Below, piece after piece: positions 1-10,304 of a stretch of 64,000 bases of DNA; positions within the stretch are counted from its first letter, which is position 1; the number at the start of each line of letters is the position of its first letter. Source of the stretch: Roseicella aerolata (GTDB lineage Bacteria; Pseudomonadota; Alphaproteobacteria; Acetobacterales; Acetobacteraceae); contig NZ_JAJAQI010000002.1 in the NCBI RefSeq assembly GCF_020523605.1, positions 186,001 through 250,000 of the forward strand, written 5' to 3'. The notes beneath the pieces are model-generated. The model did not search any database and was not told where the DNA came from. It worked only from the letters and a program-made list of their open reading frames with translations. A program made the position numbers and the translations under genes.

Positions 1-12
1 TGAGACGCGTGC

Positions 13-31
13 GAGGGGGCCCTGCCCCCTC
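13..31. terminator. terminator-like hairpin at the left edge
   Basis: Perfect 8-bp stem GAGGGGGC / GCCCCCTC with a CCT loop and no T-run. The window opens on TGA, which may be the stop codon of an upstream gene whose 3' hairpin this would be. The remaining bases up to the pcaF ribosome binding site show no gene. Confidence 0.4.
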
Positions 32-260
32 CGCGCTCCGTTTCTCCTCCCCCCCGCCGGGCCTCGCCCTGGACAAGCCGGATGGCGGGGCACAGGCGCC
101 AAGCTGGCCTGACGCCACAGAGAAGCGGCAGCGATGGCGCTGAGGCTTGTTCAACGGGGCATGCGCCCCTTGCCTCGGCCGGCCGCGTTCCCCGGGCCAT
201 TGACCCGCCCCGGCCGCCGCGCAAGTTTCCCCACCCCTGCTACCCGGGAGGAGTATCACC

Positions 261-1469
<1,209 letters not shown>

Positions 1470-1476
1470 GCCCGCC

Positions 1477-1546
1477 TGGAGGGGGGCCTCAGGCCCCCCC
1501 TCCAGACCACCCCGGCCAGGCCAGAACCTGGCCTGGACCGGCGTGA
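1477..1546. repeat. bipartite double-hairpin element, copy 1
   Basis: Just after the pcaF stop lie two consecutive hairpins. The first (1477-1504) is a G-tract/C-tract stem. The second (1516-1536) is a perfect 9-bp stem CCAGGCCAG / CTGGCCTGG with an AAC loop. The same architecture, including the AAC loop and the following GACCGG, recurs at 53116-53181. It probably acts as a 3' mRNA element or terminator and separates pcaF from the next gene by 96 bases. Confidence 0.6.
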
Positions 1547-1565
1547 GTCCAGGGAGGAGGGAAGA

Positions 1566-2717
1566 ATGTTCTGCCAACTCGGCGACATCGCCATCCATGC
1601 GCAGGTCGAGGGTCCGGCCGATGCGCCGCCGGTGCTGCTGCTGCACTCCCTCGGGACGACGCTGCACATGTGGGACCCGCAGGCGGCGGCACTGGCCCGG
1701 CGCCACCGCGTCATCCGCATGGACATGCGCGGCCACGGCCTCACCGAGGCCCCTGAAGGTCCCTACAGCATGGCCATGCTGGCGCAGGACGCGCTGGCGC
1801 TGCTGGACGCGCTCGGCATCGAGCGCGCGCATGTCGGCGGCGTCTCCATCGGCGGCCGCATCGCCCTGCAGATGGCGGCCATGGCACCGCAGCGCGTCCT
1901 CTCCCTCATGCCCTGCGACACCGCGCTGGAATTCGGCGGTGCCGCCGGCTGGCAGGAACGCATCGACATGGTGACCGCCGGCGGCGTCCGTGCGGTGGCG
2001 GACATGACCATGGGCCGCTGGGTGCTCGACCAGTCCCTCGCCTCCTCCAAGGGGCTGCGGCGCATGCTGGTGGGCACCGATCCACAGGGATGGCTCGGCT
2101 GTGCCATGGCGCTCCGGGACTGCACGGCGGCCGATATCCTCGGGAAGATCGCCTGCCCCACCACCGTGGTGGTCGGGGACCGCGACCCCTCGACGCCGCC
2201 CAGCGCCGCGCAGGCAATCCAGGCAGCGATCCCCGGCAGCACCCTGGTGACGATTAGGGACGCCGCGCACATCCCGAATCTCGAGCAGGAGCACGCCATG
2301 ACTCGCGCCATCCTGCAGCACATGGAAGCCGTCACCGCCCTGCCAGCCACGGCGGCGGAGGCCGGCCTGGTCATGCGCAGGCGCGTGCTGGGGGAGGCGC
2401 ATGTCGCGCGCTCCGAAGCCGCGCTGACGCCGCTGGATGCGCCCTTCCGCGACTTCATCCTGGAAGGCGTCTGGGGCCGCGTCTGGACCCGCCCGGGCCT
2501 CTCGGTGCGCGACCGCAGCCTGCTCTGCCTCGGCATCCTCTCCGCCCTGCACCACCATGACGAGTTCCGCCTGCATGTGCGGGCCACGAGGAACACCGGC
2601 GTGACGCCGGAGGAGATCGCGGAGGTGCTGCTGCAGGTCGCCGCCTATGCCGGCGTGCCGAGCGCCAACACCGCCCTCCGCATCGCCAAGGAAACGCTGA
2701 ACGAGATGGAAGGCTGA
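1566..2717 (+). CDS. pcaL: fused 3-oxoadipate enol-lactonase / 4-carboxymuconolactone decarboxylase (PcaD-PcaC)
   Basis: 383 residues with two enzymes in one chain. Residues about 1-255 form an alpha/beta-hydrolase with the nucleophile elbow GVSIGG (Ser94), an oxyanion region around LLLHSLG, and a late DAAHIPNLE histidine. This is the enol-lactone hydrolase PcaD. Residues about 265-383 form a carboxymuconolactone decarboxylase domain (LEGVWGRVWTRPGLSVRDRS and LGILSALHHHDEF), which is PcaC. The fusion, known as PcaL in some actinobacteria and proteobacteria, would convert 4-carboxymuconolactone through the enol-lactone to 3-oxoadipate. A strong AGGGAGGAGGG precedes the ATG. It lies between pcaF and pcaB, seven bases before pcaB, so the last two are surely co-transcribed. 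Confidence 0.93.
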   Translation: MFCQLGDIAIHAQVEGPADAPPVLLLHSLGTTLHMWDPQAAALARRHRVIRMDMRGHGLTEAPEGPYSMAMLAQDALALLDALGIERAHVGGVSIGGRIALQMAAMAPQRVLSLMPCDTALEFGGAAGWQERIDMVTAGGVRAVADMTMGRWVLDQSLASSKGLRRMLVGTDPQGWLGCAMALRDCTAADILGKIACPTTVVVGDRDPSTPPSAAQAIQAAIPGSTLVTIRDAAHIPNLEQEHAMTRAILQHMEAVTALPATAAEAGLVMRRRVLGEAHVARSEAALTPLDAPFRDFILEGVWGRVWTRPGLSVRDRSLLCLGILSALHHHDEFRLHVRATRNTGVTPEEIAEVLLQVAAYAGVPSANTALRIAKETLNEMEG

Positions 2718-2724
2718 CCGCGAC

Positions 2725-4068
2725 ATGCCCGTGAACCCGGCCGACAGCCCCGTCCTCGGCGCACTCTACGGCACGGATGCCATGCGTGCGGCGATGGGGG
2801 AGCGCGCCTTCCTCGCCCGCATGCTGGAGGTGGAGGCGGCCCTCGCCCGCGCCCAGGCGCGGCTCGGCATCGTGCCGGAGGCGGCGGCCAGGGCCATCAC
2901 CGCCGCCGCCGATGTGGACCGGCTGGACCTGCCGGCGCTGGCGGCGGCCACGCGCAACACCGGCTACCCCGTGGTCGGGCTGGTGAAGCAGCTCTCGGCC
3001 CTGGCGGGACCGGAGGCCGGACGCTGGACGCATTGGGGCGCCACCACCCAGGACATCATGGACACGGCCGTGGTGCTGCAGGTGCGGGAGGGCCTGGCGC
3101 TGATCGGGGCGGAGCTGGAAGCGGTGATCGGCGGCCTCGCCCGCATGGCCCGCACGCACCGCTCCACCGTCATGGCGGGGCGCACCCATCTGCAGCACGC
3201 CCTGCCCGTGACCTTCGGCTACAAGGCGGCCGTCTGGCTCTCGCCCCTCATCACCATGCGGGAGCGCCTGACGCAGTTGCGCCCGCGCGTCGAGAAGCTG
3301 CAATTCGGCGGCGCCGCCGGCACCCTCGCCTCGCTCGGCGACCAGGGGCTCGCGGTGCAGGCGGGGCTGGCGCAGGAACTCGGCCTCGCCCAGCCCGACA
3401 TCCCCTGGCATGTCGCGCGGGACGGTCTGGCGGAGGCGGTATCCTTTCTCGGCCTCCTCTGCGGGTCGCTCTCGAAGATCGCCACCGACGTGATCCTGCT
3501 GATGCAGACCGAGGTGGCGGAGGTGGCGGAGCCACACCAGGAGGGGCGCGGCGGCTCCTCCACCATGCCGCAGAAGCGCAACCCGATCTCCTGCGAGTAC
3601 ATCATCGCCCAGAGCCGCGGCGTGCATGCGCTGGTGCCGCAGATGCTGGCCGCCATGGCGCAGGACCAGGAGCGCGGGACAGGGCCCTGGCAGGCGGAGC
3701 CGCTGGCTGTGGGCCAGGCCTTCCTGCTGGCGCATGGCGCCCTCGCCTGCGCCCGGGTCCTGGCCGAGGGGCTCACGGTCGATCCGGCCCGGATGCGCCG
3801 CAACCTGGAGAGCACCGGCGGGCTGATCGTGGCGGAGGCGGTGATGATGGGGCTCGCCCCTGCCATCGGCCGGGGCGAGGCGCATCACGTCGTCCACCAT
3901 GCCTGCGACGTCGCCCTGGCGGAAGGCGTGCCGCTGGCCGAGGCCCTGCTGCGCGACCCGCAGGTGGCCGGGAAGCTGCCGCGGGCGGAGATCGAAAGGC
4001 TGACCGACCCGGCCGGCTATCTCGGCGCCGCGGCGGCCTTCGTGGACCGGGTCCTAGCGCGGGTCTGA
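2725..4068 (+). CDS. pcaB: 3-carboxy-cis,cis-muconate cycloisomerase (PcaB)
   Basis: 447-residue member of the fumarase/aspartase superfamily. The family signature [11 protein letters not shown] is at residues 277-287, and the substrate-binding block [12 protein letters not shown] is at about 102-113. In the protocatechuate branch it cyclises 3-carboxy-cis,cis-muconate to 4-carboxymuconolactone, the substrate of the adjacent PcaC domain. Length and order fit PcaB better than adenylosuccinate lyase, which is the main paralogue to exclude. It starts seven bases after the pcaDC stop and is translationally close to it. No transcription terminator is obvious in the roughly 210 bases before upp. 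Confidence 0.92.
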   Translation: MPVNPADSPVLGALYGTDAMRAAMGERAFLARMLEVEAALARAQARLGIVPEAAARAITAAADVDRLDLPALAAATRNTGYPVVGLVKQLSALAGPEAGRWTHWGATTQDIMDTAVVLQVREGLALIGAELEAVIGGLARMARTHRSTVMAGRTHLQHALPVTFGYKAAVWLSPLITMRERLTQLRPRVEKLQFGGAAGTLASLGDQGLAVQAGLAQELGLAQPDIPWHVARDGLAEAVSFLGLLCGSLSKIATDVILLMQTEVAEVAEPHQEGRGGSSTMPQKRNPISCEYIIAQSRGVHALVPQMLAAMAQDQERGTGPWQAEPLAVGQAFLLAHGALACARVLAEGLTVDPARMRRNLESTGGLIVAEAVMMGLAPAIGRGEAHHVVHHACDVALAEGVPLAEALLRDPQVAGKLPRAEIERLTDPAGYLGAAAAFVDRVLARV

Positions 4069-4280
4069 TCGCCGACGCACCGGGATGCAACCGCTTGTCG
4101 CCGGGAGAGGGGGCAATCGCGTGCCAGCGATTCTGCTGCCGGGGTTCGTTCGTCGGGCAGGTCACGCCTCTTCCGGGCCTCTTTCGGTCCTCGCGCCTGC
4201 GGCAAATCCCGCGCCCTTCCCTCCTCCCTGGTGCTAGATCAGCATGCCTTACTGACCTACCCAGCCCGGAAGGACCCGCG

Positions 4281-4910
4281 ATGAGGGAAGTGCATGTCGT
4301 CCGCCACCCGCTGGTGCAGCACAAGCTGACGCTCATGCGGCAGGTGGAACGCTCGACCCAGGGTTTCCGCCGCCTGCTGAACGAGATCGGCATGCTGCTG
4401 GCCTATGAGGTCACGCGCGACCTGCCGCTCGAAAATGTGGAGATCGAGACGCCGCTCACGCCCATGAAGTCGCCGCTGCTGGCGGGCAAGAAGCTGGTCT
4501 TCGCGCCCATCCTGCGCGCCGGCATGGGCTTCGTGGACGGCATGCTGGACCTCGTTCCCTCCGCCCGTGTCGCGCATATCGGCCTCTACCGCGATCCGAA
4601 GACGCTGCAGGCGGTGGAGTACTACTTCAAGGCCCCGCCGGATGTGGCGGAGCGGCTGGTGATCGTGCTCGATCCCATGCTTGCCACCGCCAACAGCGCG
4701 GTCGCGGCGATCGACCGGCTGAAGGAGCGTGGCTGCCACGACCTGCGCCTGGTCTGCCTGCTGGCGGCGCCGGAGGGGATCGAGCGTTTCCATGGCGCGC
4801 ATCCCGAGGTGCCGATCTGGACGGCGGCGATCGACAGCCATCTGAACGAGCATGGCTACATCGTGCCGGGCCTTGGCGATGCCGGCGACAGGATGTTCGG
4901 AACGCGGTGA
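4281..4910 (+). CDS. upp: uracil phosphoribosyltransferase
   Basis: 209 residues, the normal length for this cytoplasmic pyrimidine-salvage enzyme, which makes UMP and pyrophosphate from uracil and PRPP. The type-I phosphoribosyltransferase PRPP-binding loop is visible as [14 protein letters not shown], and the uracil-binding C-terminal stretch [18 protein letters not shown] is near-canonical. The start [17 protein letters not shown] matches the family N-terminus and has GGAAGGAC just upstream. The open frame extends far upstream in this GC-rich DNA, but only from this ATG does the sequence resemble the family. It stands alone between pcaB and the crotonase gene, with no link to either pathway. 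Confidence 0.97.
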   Translation: MREVHVVRHPLVQHKLTLMRQVERSTQGFRRLLNEIGMLLAYEVTRDLPLENVEIETPLTPMKSPLLAGKKLVFAPILRAGMGFVDGMLDLVPSARVAHIGLYRDPKTLQAVEYYFKAPPDVAERLVIVLDPMLATANSAVAAIDRLKERGCHDLRLVCLLAAPEGIERFHGAHPEVPIWTAAIDSHLNEHGYIVPGLGDAGDRMFGTR

Positions 4911-5212
4911 CGGCGGTGCGGCAGGAGGCCCAACCCCGGCCGCCGGAAAACGCGCACCGGCCACTGCGGTAGGTCACGGCGTGCCGCCGCAGCGCCTGGC
5001 CGGAACCATCGCCTCCCGGCTGGCCTGCGCCATCGGTTGGGAACAGCCCCGCTACCCGCCTTGCCCCGTCACGGCAGGCACGGGCGCGGTCCCGCGCCGC
5101 AGGGCGCAGACCGCAACGGGCCGGCTGCCATCCGTTGACGATTACCGGCCGCCGCCGCAGGCTCCGGCCCGCAAGCAAGCCGGCCGCGCTGCCGGCCGCG
5201 AGGAGGAGACCC

Positions 5213-6016
5213 ATGGCCTATACCCAGATTGCCGTGGAGCGGCGCGGCGCCGTCGCCTGGCTGTTCCACGACCGCCCCGAGATGCGCAATGCCGAGAGCA
5301 GCGTGCTGCTCGATGAGCTCGACCAGGCGCTGCGCGAGGCGAGCGGGGATGACGCGGTCCGCGTCATCGTCATCGCCGGCAAGGGCGAGCATTTCTCCGC
5401 CGGCCATGACCTGAAGGAGGGCCAGGAGAAGCGCCAGGGCTTCTCGGTGGAGCAGCGCTGGGCCTATGAGGAGAAGCGCTACCTCGAATACTCCTTGCGG
5501 ATCTGGGACTGCCCGAAGCCGACCATCGCCGCCGTGCAGGGCGCCTGCATCGCGGGCGGCTTCATGGTGGCGAACATGTGCGACATGATCGTCGCCTCCG
5601 AGGACGCCTTCTTCGCCGATCCGGTCTGCAAGACCCTGGCCGCCTCGGCGGTCGAGGTGCTGATGCATCCCTATGTCATGGGCCTGCGCGCCGCGAAGGA
5701 GTTCCTCTTCACCGGCCGCCGCATGGGTGCCGCCGAGGCGCATCGCGTGGGCATGGTGAACCGCGTGGTGCCCCGGGCGGAGCTGGAGGCGGCAACCCAG
5801 GCCCTGGCCGAGGACATCGCCTCGGCGCCGCCCTTTGCCATCAAGCTGACCAAGCGCTCCCTGAACCGCGCTGCCGACATGCAGGGCTTCCGGGACGCAA
5901 TCAACGCGCATTTCGACACGCACCAGCTGGCGCATGTGACAGAGGAGTTCCGCCGCACGCGGGAAGCCGGGCTGGCCGCTGCCATCGCGCGCGGGAAGGC
6001 GCAGACCGCGGCGTGA
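5213..6016 (+). CDS. enoyl-CoA hydratase/isomerase-family protein with non-canonical active site
   Basis: 267-residue crotonase-fold protein. Oxyanion-hole segments are present (FSAGHDLK at 61-68 and ACIAGGFMVAN at 111-121). Aligned by eye to mitochondrial/bacterial enoyl-CoA hydratases, the two catalytic glutamates are replaced by Met118 (GGxCE becomes GGFM) and Val138 (FGQPE becomes FADPV). It should bind an acyl-CoA, but ordinary hydratase chemistry is doubtful. It could be a decarboxylase, thioesterase, isomerase or dehalogenase variant. AGGAGG lies seven bases before the ATG, so the longer open frame upstream is rejected. It is convergent with the following ABC binding-protein gene across a strong hairpin. 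The proximity to pca genes may be coincidental. Confidence 0.85.
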   Translation: MAYTQIAVERRGAVAWLFHDRPEMRNAESSVLLDELDQALREASGDDAVRVIVIAGKGEHFSAGHDLKEGQEKRQGFSVEQRWAYEEKRYLEYSLRIWDCPKPTIAAVQGACIAGGFMVANMCDMIVASEDAFFADPVCKTLAASAVEVLMHPYVMGLRAAKEFLFTGRRMGAAEAHRVGMVNRVVPRAELEAATQALAEDIASAPPFAIKLTKRSLNRAADMQGFRDAINAHFDTHQLAHVTEEFRRTREAGLAAAIARGKAQTAA

Positions 6017-6022
6017 CGCGAA

Positions 6023-6045
6023 GGGGGGCGCCTGCCGCGCCCCCC
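6023..6045. terminator. bidirectional terminator-like hairpin
   Basis: Perfect 9-bp stem GGGGGGCGC / GCGCCCCCC with a 5-base loop in the 36 bases separating two convergent stop codons. There is no T-run on either side, so it may act as an RNA-end stabiliser or work with Rho. Confidence 0.6.
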
Positions 6046-6052
6046 GATGCGG

Positions 6053-7636
6053 TCAGGTCTTCCGCACGCCCCAGAAGACCGGGAAGCCGCGCGAGACGCC
6101 GGTGACATTGGTGCGGTAGGCCGTCGGCTGGATGTACTGGCCGAGCGGGATGCTGGGCAGGACCTGCATGGCCTGCACCTGCAGGTCGCGGCAGATCGCC
6201 TGCTGCGCCTTCAGGTCCGGCGCGTCGAACCAGGCATTGCGCAGGTCCTCCAGCCTCTGGTCGACGCACCAGCCGGGCCAGGAGGACGGGTCATTGCCGT
6301 TGCCGCGCATCGCGAAGTGGTTGGACGGGTCGATGTGGTCCACGCCCTCCCAGCCGGTATTGAAGCAGGACCAGCCGCCCTGCTCGAGCGGGCCGCGGTT
6401 GCTGCGCCGCTGCAGCATGGTGCCCCAGTCGGTGGCGACGTAGTCGACATTGATGCCGATCTTCGCCATGGCATCCGCCGCGATCTCGCCGATCGCCTTG
6501 AACTGCGGATAGTCCGTGGCGACCAGCATCGCGACCTTCTGGCCGCCATAGCCGGCCTGCGCCAGCAGGCGCCTGCCCCTGGCGTAGTCGCGCGGCCCCT
6601 TCAACGGCTCGAGCCCCGCCTCGCTCGCCAGCGGCGTGTTCGGGCAGAAGACGCCATGGGGCACGTGGTACATGGCGGCGTCGTCGCCGACGATCGCCTG
6701 CATGAAGTCGGTCTGGCTGAAGGCGTAGAGCAGCGCCTGCCGGGCCTCCGGCTTGTCGAAGGGCGCCTGCAGGTGGTTCAGGCGCATCATGTTGACGTTG
6801 CCGGACGGGTTGATCACCTCGATCTTCACGCGGCGGTCGCGCTTCAGCAGCGGCAGCAGGTCATGGGTCGGGTTCTCCCACCAGTCCTGCTCGCCCTGCT
6901 GCAAGGCGGCAACCTTGGTGGCAGCATCCGGAATTGTGGTCCACTCGACACGGTCGAAATGCACGACCTTGGGGCCGGCGAGCCAATCCGTGGTGCCGCT
7001 GCCGCGCGGGACGTATTTGTCGAACCTGACATAGACATTGCGCGAACCCGGCACCCGTTCCTGCGCCAGGAAGCGGAAGGGACCGCTGCCGATGATCTCG
7101 GGGACCATCCTGAACGGATCGGTATTCGCCAGCCGCTCCGGCATCATCGCCGGCATGGGTGAGCCGACCTTGCCCAGCGCATCCGGCAGAAGCGGGAAGG
7201 GCCGCTTCAGCCGGAAGACGATGCGGCGGTCATCCGGCGCCGAGAGTTCCTCGGTCGCCGCCATCAGTGCGCCGCCCAGCGCATCGCGCTTCGACCAGCG
7301 GCGGATGGAGGCGACGCAGTCGCGCGCCGTCACCCGCTCCCCATCATGCCAGAACAGCCCTTCGCGCAGGGTCAAGGTCCAGAGCCTGCCGTCATTCCCG
7401 ACCACATGGCCTTCGACCATCTGCGGCGTGGCGCGGTAATGGCTGTCCATGCCGTAGAGCGTGTCGAAGACCATCTGGCCGTGCCCGCGCGTGACATAGG
7501 CGAGCGAGCCATGCGGGTCCGTGACGGAGAGATCGATCTGCGGGATGAAGCGCATCAGCCTGGCGCCCTGGGCGAGGGCGAGGCCGGGAGCAGCGAGGCT
7601 GCCCGCGGCGGCCGCAAGGAAGTCGCGGCGCTTCAC
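6053..7636 (-). CDS. ABC transporter substrate-binding protein, peptide/nickel (SBP_bac_5) family
   Basis: 527 residues. The N-terminus MKRRDFLAAAAGSLAAPGLA has a twin-arginine-like motif (RRDF) and ends in an ALAQ cleavage site, so the protein is probably exported folded to the periplasm. The mature part has the family's usual features: WTLTLREGLFWHDGERVTA, DCVASIRRW, and late ALLYAFSQTDFMQAIVG. Such proteins feed oligopeptide/dipeptide-type ABC importers. No permease or ATPase gene lies beside it, so it is either an orphan binding protein or uses components encoded elsewhere. Substrate cannot be read from the sequence. It is convergent with the crotonase gene and separated from ahpF by about 300 bases. 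Confidence 0.88.
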   Translation of the reverse strand: MKRRDFLAAAAGSLAAPGLALAQGARLMRFIPQIDLSVTDPHGSLAYVTRGHGQMVFDTLYGMDSHYRATPQMVEGHVVGNDGRLWTLTLREGLFWHDGERVTARDCVASIRRWSKRDALGGALMAATEELSAPDDRRIVFRLKRPFPLLPDALGKVGSPMPAMMPERLANTDPFRMVPEIIGSGPFRFLAQERVPGSRNVYVRFDKYVPRGSGTTDWLAGPKVVHFDRVEWTTIPDAATKVAALQQGEQDWWENPTHDLLPLLKRDRRVKIEVINPSGNVNMMRLNHLQAPFDKPEARQALLYAFSQTDFMQAIVGDDAAMYHVPHGVFCPNTPLASEAGLEPLKGPRDYARGRRLLAQAGYGGQKVAMLVATDYPQFKAIGEIAADAMAKIGINVDYVATDWGTMLQRRSNRGPLEQGGWSCFNTGWEGVDHIDPSNHFAMRGNGNDPSSWPGWCVDQRLEDLRNAWFDAPDLKAQQAICRDLQVQAMQVLPSIPLGQYIQPTAYRTNVTGVSRGFPVFWGVRKT

Positions 7637-7944
7637 GGGGTGCTGTCCTGGTGGGGTGCGGTCACGGCATTCTCCTGACGGGAAGCGGACCGGCGATTTC
7701 CTCGTTCGGGCAGGCTAGCAGGGGTAGTTGCAGCGCGCCAATGGGGTTGGCTGCCCGGGACGCACCTGTCCGGACCACGCCGCCGGACGGCGGAACCGAG
7801 GCGAACCGCCCCGTCCGGCAGGGAGCGCGCGCCGAACAGCCCGGGCCCTGCCCATCGGCGCGAAGGTTTCGCCATGCAGGGGTCCGGGGCCGGTTCGGCC
7901 CCGGCGATGGGGGACCAAGGGGGGGGGCAGTGCCCCCCCTCGCT
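7637..7944. other. intergenic region with two G/C hairpins downstream of ahpF
   Basis: No convincing gene in about 300 bases. Two strong inverted repeats sit next to the ahpF stop: CCGGGGCC...GGCCCCGG (7884-7904) and a G-tract/C-tract stem (7918-7940). They are plausible 3' elements for the ahpCF transcript. The rest should contain the promoter of the minus-strand binding-protein gene, but no clear -35/-10 pair is visible. Confidence 0.5.
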
Positions 7945-9519
7945 TCATGCGGCCTTCGGCAGGTCCGCCGGCACCGACCGGATCAGGTGGTCGAAGGCCG
8001 AGAGCGCCGCCTTGGCGCCCTCGCCCATGGCGATGATGATCTGCTTGTAGGGCACGGTGGTCGCGTCGCCCGCGGCGAAGACGCCCGGCAGGCTGGTGCG
8101 GCCGGCCGCGTCCACCTCGATCTCGCCGCGCGGGCTGAGCGCGACCGTGCCCTTCAGCCACTCCGTGTTCGGCACCAGGCCGATCTGCACGAAGATGCCC
8201 TCCAGGTCGATCCGGTGCGCCTCGCCCGTCACGCGGTTCTTGTAGGAGAGGCCGGTGACCTTGCTGCCGTCGCCATGCACCTCGGTGCTCTGGGCCGAGA
8301 CCAGGATGGTGACGTTCGGCAGGGAGCGGAGCTTCGCCTGCAGCACCGCATCGGCGCGCAGCTTGCCGTCGAACTCCACCAGCGTGACATGCGCCACGAT
8401 GCCGGCCAGGTCGATCGCCGCCTCGACGCCGGAGTTGCCGCCGCCGATCACCGCCACGCGCTTGCCCTTGAAGAGCGGCCCGTCGCAATGCGGGCAATAG
8501 GCGACGCCCTTGTTGCGGTACTCGGCCTCGCCCGGCACGCCCATCTGCCGCCAGCGGGCGCCGGTCGAGAGGATGACCGTCCTCGCCGACAGCGTCGCGC
8601 CGCTCGCCAGTTCCACCCGCGTGAAGCCATCCGTCCCGGGGATGAGCTTCGTCGCGGTCTGCAGGTTCATGATCTCGACGTCATAGTCCTTGACGTGCTG
8701 CTCCAGCGCCGCGGCCATCTTTGGCCCCTCGGTATGGGGGACGGAGATGAAATTCTCGATCGCCATGGTGTCCAGCACCTGGCCACCGAAGCGCTCCGCC
8801 GCGATGCCGGTGCGGATGCCCTTGCGCGCGGCATAGACCGCGGCCGCGGCGCCAGCCGGGCCGCCGCCCACCACCAACACGTCGAAGGGCGCGGCGTTCT
8901 TCAGCTTCTCGGCAGCGCGGGCCTCGGCGCCGGTGTCGATCTTCGCCAGGATCTGCTCGAGGCTCATCCGCCCCTGGGCGAAGGGCTGGCCGTTCAGGTA
9001 GACGCTGGGCACCGCCATGACCTGGCGCGCCTCGACCTCGGCCTGGAACAGCGCGCCGTCGATCGCGACATGCCGGATGCGCGGGTTCAGCGCCGCCATC
9101 AGGTTCAGCGCCTGCACCACATCCGGGCAGTTCTGGCAGGAGAGGGAGAAATAGGTCTCGAAGAGGAACTCGCCCTCGAGCGCCTTGATCTGCGCGATCG
9201 TCTCGGCGCTCTCCTTCGGCGGGTGGCCGCCCACCTGCAGCAGGGCCAGGATCAGCGAGTTGAACTCATGCCCCATCGGCAGGCCGGCGAAGCGGAGGCC
9301 GATCTCCGTGCCGACGCGGTTGATGGCGAAGGAGGGCTTCCGCGCATCGTCGTCGCGGCGGACATAGGTGATGTTGTCCGAGAGGGAGGCGATGTCCTGA
9401 AGCAGCGCCAGCAGCTCCTGCGACTTCGCACCGTCATCGAGGCTGGCGACCAGTTCGATCGGCTGCGTGATGCGGGCGAAATAGCCCTGCAACTGCGTCT
9501 TCAGGTTGGCGTCCAGCAT
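7945..9519 (-). CDS. ahpF: alkyl hydroperoxide reductase subunit F
   Basis: 524-residue flavoprotein disulfide reductase, the NADH-dependent partner that re-reduces AhpC. The N-terminal domain of two thioredoxin-like folds carries the redox motif CQNC ([13 protein letters not shown]). It is followed by the FAD Rossmann motif [16 protein letters not shown], the second CxxC ([12 protein letters not shown]) and an NADH-binding [13 protein letters not shown] start at [14 protein letters not shown]. The open frame runs 25 residues further, but that extension is low-complexity and unlike AhpF, and the resulting length matches the E. coli protein. It is downstream of ahpC on the same strand, 97 bases apart, with a very stable hairpin between them. 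Both are divergent from oxyR, which very likely controls them. Confidence 0.97.
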   Translation of the reverse strand: MLDANLKTQLQGYFARITQPIELVASLDDGAKSQELLALLQDIASLSDNITYVRRDDDARKPSFAINRVGTEIGLRFAGLPMGHEFNSLILALLQVGGHPPKESAETIAQIKALEGEFLFETYFSLSCQNCPDVVQALNLMAALNPRIRHVAIDGALFQAEVEARQVMAVPSVYLNGQPFAQGRMSLEQILAKIDTGAEARAAEKLKNAAPFDVLVVGGGPAGAAAAVYAARKGIRTGIAAERFGGQVLDTMAIENFISVPHTEGPKMAAALEQHVKDYDVEIMNLQTATKLIPGTDGFTRVELASGATLSARTVILSTGARWRQMGVPGEAEYRNKGVAYCPHCDGPLFKGKRVAVIGGGNSGVEAAIDLAGIVAHVTLVEFDGKLRADAVLQAKLRSLPNVTILVSAQSTEVHGDGSKVTGLSYKNRVTGEAHRIDLEGIFVQIGLVPNTEWLKGTVALSPRGEIEVDAAGRTSLPGVFAAGDATTVPYKQIIIAMGEGAKAALSAFDHLIRSVPADLPKAA

Positions 9520-9557
9520 GGCGATGGCTCTCAGCTGCGTCTTGGGAGTGCGGCCGG

Positions 9558-9584
9558 CCGGGCCCGGCCTGTGGCCGGGCCCGG
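9558..9584 (-). terminator. stable hairpin between ahpC and ahpF
   Basis: Perfect 12-bp stem CCGGGCCCGGCC / GGCCGGGCCCGG around a TGT loop, inside the 97-base ahpC-ahpF spacer. No T-run follows on the minus strand, so partial termination or protection of the ahpC 3' end is more likely than full termination. Either would give more AhpC than AhpF. Confidence 0.55.
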
Positions 9585-9616
9585 GGCCTGTCATGGACGG
9601 CGGGGTCGCCTGATCC

Positions 9617-10180
9617 TCAGATCTTGCCGATCAGGTCCAGCGAGGGGGCCAGGGTCTTCTCGCCCTCCTGCCACTTGGCCGGGCAGACCTCGCCCGGATG
9701 GGCATGGACGTACTGGGCGGCCTTGATCTTGCGGAGCAGCTCATTGGCGTCGCGGCCGATGCCGCCAGCGGTGATCTCGACCACCTGGATCCTGCCATTC
9801 GGGTCGATCACGAAGGTGCCGCGGTCGGCGAGGCCGGCCTCCTCGATCAGCACGCCGAAGTTGCGGCTGATCACATGGGTCGGGTCGCCGATCATGGTGT
9901 ACTCGATCTTAGCGATCGCCGGGCTGGTGTCGTGCCAGGCCTTGTGGGCGAAGTGGGTGTCGGTGGAGACGCTGTAGATTTCCACGCCGAGCTGCTGGAA
10001 GGTGCCGTAGTTGTTCTGCAGGTCCTCCAGCTCCGTCGGGCAGACAAAGGTGAAGTCGGCGGGGTAGAAGAAGACGACGGACCACTTGCCGCGGAAGTCG
10101 GCCTCGGTCACCTTGATGAACTTGCGGTTCTTGTAGGCGGTCGCCTTGAAGGGCAGCACTTCGGTGTTGATGAGGGACAT
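9617..10180 (-). CDS. ahpC: alkyl hydroperoxide reductase subunit C (2-Cys peroxiredoxin)
   Basis: 187 residues, identical in length to E. coli AhpC. The peroxidatic Cys47 lies in FTFVCPTE and the resolving Cys166 in GEVCPAKW, so it is a typical 2-Cys peroxiredoxin that reduces H2O2 and organic hydroperoxides and is recharged by AhpF. The start [11 protein letters not shown] is the family N-terminus and is preceded by GCGGAG. The open frame upstream of it is unrelated. It is the first gene of the minus-strand ahpC-ahpF unit. The promoter region is shared with divergent oxyR and holds an A/T-rich inverted repeat. Confidence 0.98.
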   Translation of the reverse strand: MSLINTEVLPFKATAYKNRKFIKVTEADFRGKWSVVFFYPADFTFVCPTELEDLQNNYGTFQQLGVEIYSVSTDTHFAHKAWHDTSPAIAKIEYTMIGDPTHVISRNFGVLIEEAGLADRGTFVIDPNGRIQVVEITAGGIGRDANELLRKIKAAQYVHAHPGEVCPAKWQEGEKTLAPSLDLIGKI

Positions 10181-10257
10181 GTCGGTCTCCGCTGGTTGGA
10201 CCCCGCCGGGGTCCGTGGCGGGACCGGACGTAGCGAGAATAAGTGAGCGGGAGAAAC

Positions 10258-10300
10258 GCAAAATTTCGATCTGATCAATCGTAAAATTCGATTAATCTAG
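10258..10300. promoter_or_regulatory. shared ahpC/oxyR control region with inverted repeat
   Basis: An unusually A/T-rich island in very GC-rich DNA. It contains the inverted repeat GATCAATCG - TAAAATT - CGATTAATC (10273-10297, 8 of 9 positions matching). Direct repeats of AAAATTTCGAT / AAAATTCGAT overlap it. Position and symmetry fit an OxyR operator between oxyR and its target ahpC. This is inference from context and symmetry. Confidence 0.65.
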
Positions 10301-10304
10301 GACC

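Noticed and set aside
3033-4910. Extended upp frame reaching back into pcaB
   Set aside because: Only the last 209 residues match uracil phosphoribosyltransferase, and a ribosome binding site precedes 4281.
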